Translations under genes and position numbers: made by a program
Part shown: positions 34,473-38,288 of the stretch, in pieces
Position numbering within the stretch: the stretch's first letter is position 1
Layout of the letters: each line of letters begins with the position of its first letter
Notes under the pieces: model-generated
Database searches by the model: none
Told to the model about the DNA's origin: nothing
The model's input: only the letters and a program-made list of their open reading frames with translations
DNA from: Clostridia bacterium
GTDB lineage: Bacteria > Bacillota > Clostridia > Lutisporales > Lutisporaceae
NCBI GenBank assembly: GCA_029256325.1
Contig: JAQSYD010000046.1
Location: 1-38,288 of the forward strand
Direction: 5' to 3'
Length of the DNA stretch: 38,288 nt

Positions 34473-35096
34473 TTATATATGTCTTACCTTGTGCACTTCT
34501 CCGACACTTACGATATTTATATTTAATACATCCGTTAATTTTTTGAGGCTTCTAATGTTATTAATATGCTTCATATTATTCTTACTTACTGACATTTTAA
34601 TTATTTCCACGATATCTTTTTTCTGATCAGAATTCAGAAACAGATTGTCATTTAAACACGCTCTATTTATATAGGTTAAAGTCGTCCATACCTGCTCCTC
34701 TGTTAAGCTTCTTATATCCATTAGACCCCATGTAAAATCTTTTCTTCTTTTATTTTCAGGGTATGCCTTTTTAAAAAACTCAATAAAGTGATTCACCGGC
34801 TTTGGATCTTTTTCTTTAACATACTTTCCAAGCTGTGATTTTAGACTATTCTTTAGGTACATCATGGTATTTGGTTTGATTGAATCCTTTAATCCTTCTA
34901 TATGGTCATAAATATAATTGTATGTAGCTTGAAGCTGATCTTCGCTTACATTTTGCTTTTTAAGCAACCTTGTTATGTCGATATATTCTAAGATGTGCTT
35001 CTTACTGCTTAGCTCCTTGCCATATAATTCTTCCCAAATTTCAGATGCAGTTAGTCCTTCAAGTAGATTACTATTTTCTAATATTTCTTTATCCAT
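34473..35096 (-). CDS. hypothetical cytoplasmic helical protein
   Basis: I do not recognise this 207-residue protein. It has no signal peptide or membrane segment; it is rich in Lys, Glu, Leu and Asn and looks all-helical (LTASEIWEELYGKELSSKKHILEYIDITRLLKKQ, PVNHFIEFFKKAYPENKRRKDF, LNSDQKKDIVEIIKMSVSKNNMKHINNI). The site before the ATG is weak (AAGGCG). It shares no obvious similarity with its neighbours and sits alone among accessory genes. Codon use resembles the rest of the window. Confidence 0.7.
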   Translation of the reverse strand: MDKEILENSNLLEGLTASEIWEELYGKELSSKKHILEYIDITRLLKKQNVSEDQLQATYNYIYDHIEGLKDSIKPNTMMYLKNSLKSQLGKYVKEKDPKPVNHFIEFFKKAYPENKRRKDFTWGLMDIRSLTEEQVWTTLTYINRACLNDNLFLNSDQKKDIVEIIKMSVSKNNMKHINNIRSLKKLTDVLNINIVSVGEVHKVRHI

Positions 35097-35179
35097 ATAT
35101 TCGCCTTACCTTTTTATATTTTTCAGTTCTTATATTGTACCACAAGTTTTATAATGAATTCCTAAAAATATAAATAATA

Positions 35180-35246
35180 GGAGCCAGGCACCATGTTTCC
35201 AGTGATTTAAATCATTAGTTAGTTCTACTATGTTGTACCTGGCAAT
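35180..35246. repeat. degenerate copy of the GGTGCCAGGCACC repeat
   Basis: GGAGCCAGGCACCATG near 35180-35195 and GTACCTGGCAATAT near 35235-35248 resemble damaged halves of the repeat core in opposite flanking context. This lies between two minus-strand genes. Confidence 0.45.
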
Positions 35247-35252
35247 ATATTT

Positions 35253-35903
35253 CTATTTATTTTCTTTATCCACAACCTTTACGTTGCCGGTAGTCTCAAT
35301 ATGAGCTATTTCTTTCTTTAGCGTTTCTTCGATATGCTCTGTTGCATCATATTGATTTTTATAAATTGAAACTTCCTCCAGCTTTACGGGTTTCTTGACA
35401 ATATCAATCTGCTCCTCCGTAAGTGGTATACGCATTATTTCAGATGTTTCACTGTCAGTATTGGAAGCATCATTATCAAAGCTTCTTTTTTCAATTACAA
35501 GCTCTTCACGAGTTACGGGCACCGTAATGGTCTTTTCTTTCGTGATGACTTCTTTATGTGAGGTAACCTCAGCAGTTTGCACCAGCTCCTTAGATATCTC
35601 CAGTTGCTCTTCACGCAGTTGAAGACGCGCATGATCACTGATATTTTTAAATGCTTTTCTTAAGCGCGGCTTATTTTCATCATAGGATTTCACTTCCTCT
35701 GTTTTATCATGATTGGATAATCCAATTAATATGCCAACTGCTGCACCGATTGAAGCGCCTAGTATCGTTAAAGCTATGATGCTGTCAATCATATTTACTA
35801 GCAGGCCTATTGCTGCACCAAGTCCTCCTCCAATTAATAATCCAAGGATGGTACTGACCGTAAGATTGCCTTTTTTTCTTTTTGGTTTTGTTTTATTAGA
35901 CAT
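35253..35903 (-). CDS. YsnF/AvaK-type (DUF2382) protein with glycine-rich N-terminus
   Basis: A 216-residue protein of the DUF2382 (YsnF/AvaK) type. A basic start (MSNKTKPKRKKGN) leads to a glycine-zipper-like hydrophobic stretch (about 17-62: LIGGGLGAAIGLLVNM, ASIGAAVGILIGL), likely membrane-associated. The DUF2382 domain follows (about 90-216): LREEQLEISKELVQTAEVTSHKEV, VPVTREELVIEKRSFDN, MRIPLTEEQIDIVKKPVKLEEVSIYKNQ, and IETTGNVKVVDKE. The family is stress-related in several bacteria, but its molecular role is unknown. GGAGG precedes the ATG. A paralogue lies next to it at 36032. Confidence 0.88.
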   Translation of the reverse strand: MSNKTKPKRKKGNLTVSTILGLLIGGGLGAAIGLLVNMIDSIIALTILGASIGAAVGILIGLSNHDKTEEVKSYDENKPRLRKAFKNISDHARLQLREEQLEISKELVQTAEVTSHKEVITKEKTITVPVTREELVIEKRSFDNDASNTDSETSEIMRIPLTEEQIDIVKKPVKLEEVSIYKNQYDATEHIEETLKKEIAHIETTGNVKVVDKENK

Positions 35904-35960
35904 ACTTTTCCTCCATACCTTTGTTCATAAGTTGAGGTATCGAACATTTTTTTTTAAAAA

Positions 35961-35993
35961 ACACCTCGCAAACCTATAAGATTTGTGAGGTGC
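35961..35993 (-). terminator. intrinsic terminator after the second DUF2382 gene
   Basis: On the minus strand GCACCTCACAAATC pairs with GGTTTGCGAGGTG (few mismatches) around TTATA, followed by a run of Ts. It lies 39 nt past the stop of the gene at 36032 and upstream of the gene starting at 35903. Confidence 0.85.
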
Positions 35994-36031
35994 TTCTCTA
36001 TTAATACAATAACTATTATTAAAGTTCTTTT

Positions 36032-36517
36032 CTAAGTTGTGGTCACCTTGGTATCACCGGTAGAATCTATATGAGCCTCTTCTTTTTTAATCGTCTGTTC
36101 TATGTGTTTTGTTTCTTCCACTTCTTGCTTACTGGCTGATATTTCCCCTGTTAGTACTGTGTGTTTATCTACATTAACACGTTCTTCACTGACAGGAATA
36201 TGAATAGTCTCTCCTGAAGTAATAGGTGAGTCGCTTTCCTTATTATCAAAGGATCTTCTTTCTATTACTACTTCTTCATGTTTTACAGGGACATCCATGG
36301 ATTTTTGCTCTTCAACAACATCCTTGCTAAGAATTACTTCCCCAGTTTGTACTGTGCTCTTATTTACATCCAGTTGTTCTTCACGGAGTTGAAGAGTTCC
36401 ACCTTCACTGGTGTTTTCTGTGTTTTGATTTTCTGCACTTTTGTTCTCAGTTTTTTGGTTTTCTGTATTTTCGTCATCTGTTTTATCAGCACCTATACCA
36501 AATCCTAAAAAATTCAT
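36032..36517 (-). CDS. DUF2382 (YsnF/AvaK-type) protein with repeated N-terminal linker
   Basis: The ATG at 36517, 10 nt after GGAGGT, gives 161 residues starting MNFLGFGIGADK; the longer frame from 36604 has a Cys-rich, unlikely N-terminus. After a short start comes a linker of five-residue units rich in Glu/Asn/Thr (TENQK, TENKS, AENQN, TENTS, about 16-40). The DUF2382 domain then follows with LREEQLDVNKSTVQTGEVILSKDVV, VPVKHEEVVIERRSFDN, IPVSEERVNVDKHTVLTGEISASK and HIDSTGDTKVTTT. It is a clear paralogue of the 35253 gene but lacks the glycine-zipper, so it should be soluble. Function unknown. Confidence 0.86.
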   Translation of the reverse strand: MNFLGFGIGADKTDDENTENQKTENKSAENQNTENTSEGGTLQLREEQLDVNKSTVQTGEVILSKDVVEEQKSMDVPVKHEEVVIERRSFDNKESDSPITSGETIHIPVSEERVNVDKHTVLTGEISASKQEVEETKHIEQTIKKEEAHIDSTGDTKVTTT

Positions 36518-36630
36518 CAAAGTTAGTACCTCCATAAAAAAATATTTCAAGCAAACATATGATGTCACTAAATATTTTCTCCTGTAACAACAAGTAATAT
36601 CCAAGTGGTTTTATGAAAATTTTAGAATCC

Positions 36631-36671
36631 TGATATTATGGTGCCAGGCACCAAGGATAACAGGTTTTCAC
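36631..36671. repeat. copy of the GGTGCCAGGCACC repeat providing a stop codon
   Basis: Core TGGTGCCAGGCACCA at 36639-36653, left flank TGATATTA, right tail AGGATAACAGGTTTTCA. The flanks pair imperfectly (CCTGATATTA against TAACAGG), giving a hairpin of about 35 nt. The TCA of the tail (36668-36670) is the stop codon TGA of the gene at 36668. Confidence 0.88.
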
Positions 36672-37186
36672 GAATTTACAATAAATTCAACATTAAATGT
36701 TTTCATAATAACAATAAGAAAAGCAAGTGCAATAATCCATGTAAGTATAGGATTCTTATGGTGCAGCGCAATTAATGGAAATTGTATAGTATTATGTAAA
36801 AGTGACCACCAAATATTCCATCCGTTGTAATATTTTATTGTTCCTAGTTTAATGTTAATAATCTCTATAGACATATAAATTCCTATCCACATAGTATTAT
36901 AAACAATTTGCCTAAATAGTTTTTTAGGATAATGTGATAAGAATAATAATGTAGTGGGAAAGAAACAAGTAAATACTAATGCCAGCTCATCAAGCGGGGA
37001 TACTAAAAAATTAGTTGGAAAATCCCACAAAGGTTTGTCATTAAAAACAGCAATATAAATTAAATCCCCCATACCAAAAAAACACATAGTAGGATAGTAT
37101 TTCTTCCAATTCTTCCAATCTCCCCATAGATATGCACTTACTAAAAATAAAGATGCTGATATAATTCGTATCAAAATATAATTCAT
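36668..37186 (-). CDS. CBO0543-like membrane protein
   Basis: A 172-residue multi-pass membrane protein with five hydrophobic segments (about 5-20, 35-50, 65-90, 98-115 and 145-165). Tryptophans lie between segments (LWGDWKNWKKYYPTM, KYYNGWNIWWSLLHN). It resembles the short members of the CBO0543 family. GAGG sits 5-6 nt before the ATG. It lies 121 nt downstream of the related larger protein at 37308 on the same strand and could be co-expressed. Its stop codon lies inside the repeat copy at 36631-36671, so the insertion may have trimmed the end. Function unknown. Confidence 0.75.
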   Translation of the reverse strand: MNYILIRIISASLFLVSAYLWGDWKNWKKYYPTMCFFGMGDLIYIAVFNDKPLWDFPTNFLVSPLDELALVFTCFFPTTLLFLSHYPKKLFRQIVYNTMWIGIYMSIEIINIKLGTIKYYNGWNIWWSLLHNTIQFPLIALHHKNPILTWIIALAFLIVIMKTFNVEFIVNS

Positions 37187-37307
37187 TTCAACCTCGCCAA
37201 TTGTATTTTATTATTGTCTTTCCTATTAGCGATATTGTTTAGCAAAACTACTATACTGTAGACTTAGTATAAATCATAAACTAGGAACGTGCAGCTTGTT
37301 TATTGCA

Positions 37308-38165
37308 TTATTGAAGTTCCCGGACTCCGGATTTAAGCAGACGATCCATGATAACAACAAACAAGTAACAGGAAAGTACATCTATAGAGGTTATAATTAA
37401 GAACCATCCAGGTCGGATAGTCATTATACCTGTTTCTGTTAATAAAAATTGTATGAAAAATAAGCTTATAAACACAATGCACTTCACTATCCAACTTGGT
37501 TTCAATCGATAAACACTAATCATGATATTTATAACTATCAAAAAAGGAATATGTATTAATACAAAATTGTCTTTAAGTACATCTGGATACACATTAAAAT
37601 TGATCATTCGAAACTTGCCATAAATGAAAGAAGCACGTGTCAATCCATAGCTTGATTGAACTGCAAAGAAAAGTGTTAGATAGTACATCCAAAATCTAGG
37701 CAGATTAAGCATTCTATGATACCACTTTTTTACCAGGAGAGCTAACACTATAATGCCTAGGAAAGTAAGCCAGGTTTTATACCAATGATGCTCATAGATT
37801 CCCAATTCTAAAAATAGAAGTTCAATTAAGTAATAGATTGCTGCTGAAATAAAAATCCATTTTGTACTCAATTTGTAAATGGCTAATAATACTAGCGTTG
37901 TAGCGATTGAAACTTGCGAAAAATGATTGCCCATAACAGTATCAAGAAAGGCATTCGCAGAAATCTTTGGATAATAACTGTAGGCGCCGCCGTATAAACC
38001 CATGAGTGCAGACTCTATACTATAAACCAAACCCAAAACCGTAAAAGTAAAGGCTATATTGAATTTTCTGTGATCACGCTTCTTTATTATTAGTATTATA
38101 GCTATAACACTTGTAATACCTAATAAAACATACCATATGGTATTTCTCCAGAATGTTGGATTCAT
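37308..38165 (-). CDS. CBO0543-like multi-pass membrane protein, paralogue of the 29185 gene
   Basis: A 285-residue protein with eight or so membrane helices. It parallels the protein at 29185: an N-terminal helix ending in a KKR turn, a central LELGIYEHHWYKTWLTFLG motif (about 137-155), and a C-terminal stretch of two helices (FISLFFIQFLLTETGIMTIRPGW and ITSIDVLSCYLFVVIMDRLL). AGGAGATATT precedes the ATG. A related shorter protein lies just downstream at 36668. The family occurs in spore-forming Firmicutes; no biochemical role is known to me. Confidence 0.78.
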   Translation of the reverse strand: MNPTFWRNTIWYVLLGITSVIAIILIIKKRDHRKFNIAFTFTVLGLVYSIESALMGLYGGAYSYYPKISANAFLDTVMGNHFSQVSIATTLVLLAIYKLSTKWIFISAAIYYLIELLFLELGIYEHHWYKTWLTFLGIIVLALLVKKWYHRMLNLPRFWMYYLTLFFAVQSSYGLTRASFIYGKFRMINFNVYPDVLKDNFVLIHIPFLIVINIMISVYRLKPSWIVKCIVFISLFFIQFLLTETGIMTIRPGWFLIITSIDVLSCYLFVVIMDRLLKSGVRELQ

Positions 38166-38245
38166 AATATCTCCTGCATGTTTTAATAATATAGAATGTA
38201 TTCATATTATTTCCTTAGCTAGGTTTGTATATGCTCACTAATTTA

Positions 38246-38288
38246 ATGATATTATGGCGCCAGGCACCAAGGATAACAGGTTTTCAAT
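38246..38288. repeat. copy of the GGTGCCAGGCACC repeat at the window edge
   Basis: ATGATATTATGGCGCCAGGCACCAAGGATAAC and the AGGTTTTCA tail follow the consensus of the 36631 copy, with one change in the core (GGCGCC). It lies upstream of the gene starting at 38165 and may continue past the window. Confidence 0.82.

Noticed and set aside
36518-36604. Longer N-terminus for the second DUF2382 protein
   Set aside because: The extra 29 residues are Cys/Tyr-rich, unlike the family, and the ATG at 36517 has GGAGGT upstream.
29129-38288. CRISPR array suggested by repeated GGTGCCAGGCACC units
   Set aside because: Copies are 2.6-4.9 kb apart, separated by genes, with no regular spacers and no cas genes.

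Overview
The window looks like a chromosomal segment of a low-GC, Gram-positive anaerobe of the Clostridia (Bacillota). The reasons are AT-rich codon use, strong AAAGGAGG-type ribosome binding sites, σA-type promoters, the dnaG-rpoD pair, a secretin-free Tad/Flp pilus locus, a BirA-type operator in front of bioY, and CBO0543-like and YsnF/DUF2382-like proteins. No rRNA, tRNA, CRISPR array, transposase or phage gene was seen. The genus cannot be fixed from the sequence alone.

Layout. 0.1-6.9 kb (minus strand) holds housekeeping genes: rpoD, dnaG, a DUF188 protein, a dGTPase, a long ArsR-type regulator and an RsuA-type pseudouridine synthase. 7.0-14.3 kb (plus strand) is a compact three-gene operon with its own good promoter and terminator. 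It encodes a 1642-residue multidomain protein (HD, helical-repeat region, NadD-like nucleotidyltransferase, GNAT-like region, phosphoribosyltransferase-like domain), an LDH/MDH-like dehydrogenase with an N-terminal extension, and a flavodoxin-fold protein with a Cys cluster. This is the best candidate for an undescribed system. 14.4-17.1 kb carries gdhA and an iron-type alcohol dehydrogenase, each with its own terminator. 17.2-19.4 kb (minus) carries mscL with a zinc ribbon and a split transketolase whose N-terminal subunit has lost an internal segment. 19.5-20.2 kb is bioY behind a BirA-like operator.

20.2-27.7 kb (minus) is a Tad pilus operon, in order of transcription: two Flp pilins (one only 59 residues), tadE, a tadG-like gene, cpaB, cpaE, cpaF/tadA, tadB, tadC and a DUF192 gene. 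The cpaE gene also shows an internal deletion with frameshift. No prepilin peptidase lies in the window. From 27.9 kb to the end the DNA is accessory in character: hypothetical proteins, three CBO0543-like membrane proteins, a YdeI/DUF1905-like protein, a 990-residue fusion of acyltransferase, CapA-like and SGNH domains, an HMA-fold protein without metal-binding cysteines, and two DUF2382 proteins. This part is dotted with copies of a small palindromic repeat built on TGGTGCCAGGCACCA. Two copies supply the stop codon of a neighbouring gene, and one is a perfect 47-bp palindrome between convergent genes.

All readings come from inspection of the sequence and provided translations; no database search was run. 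Domain names rest on recognised motifs. Start codons were moved from the longest frame where a Shine-Dalgarno sequence clearly favours an internal start.
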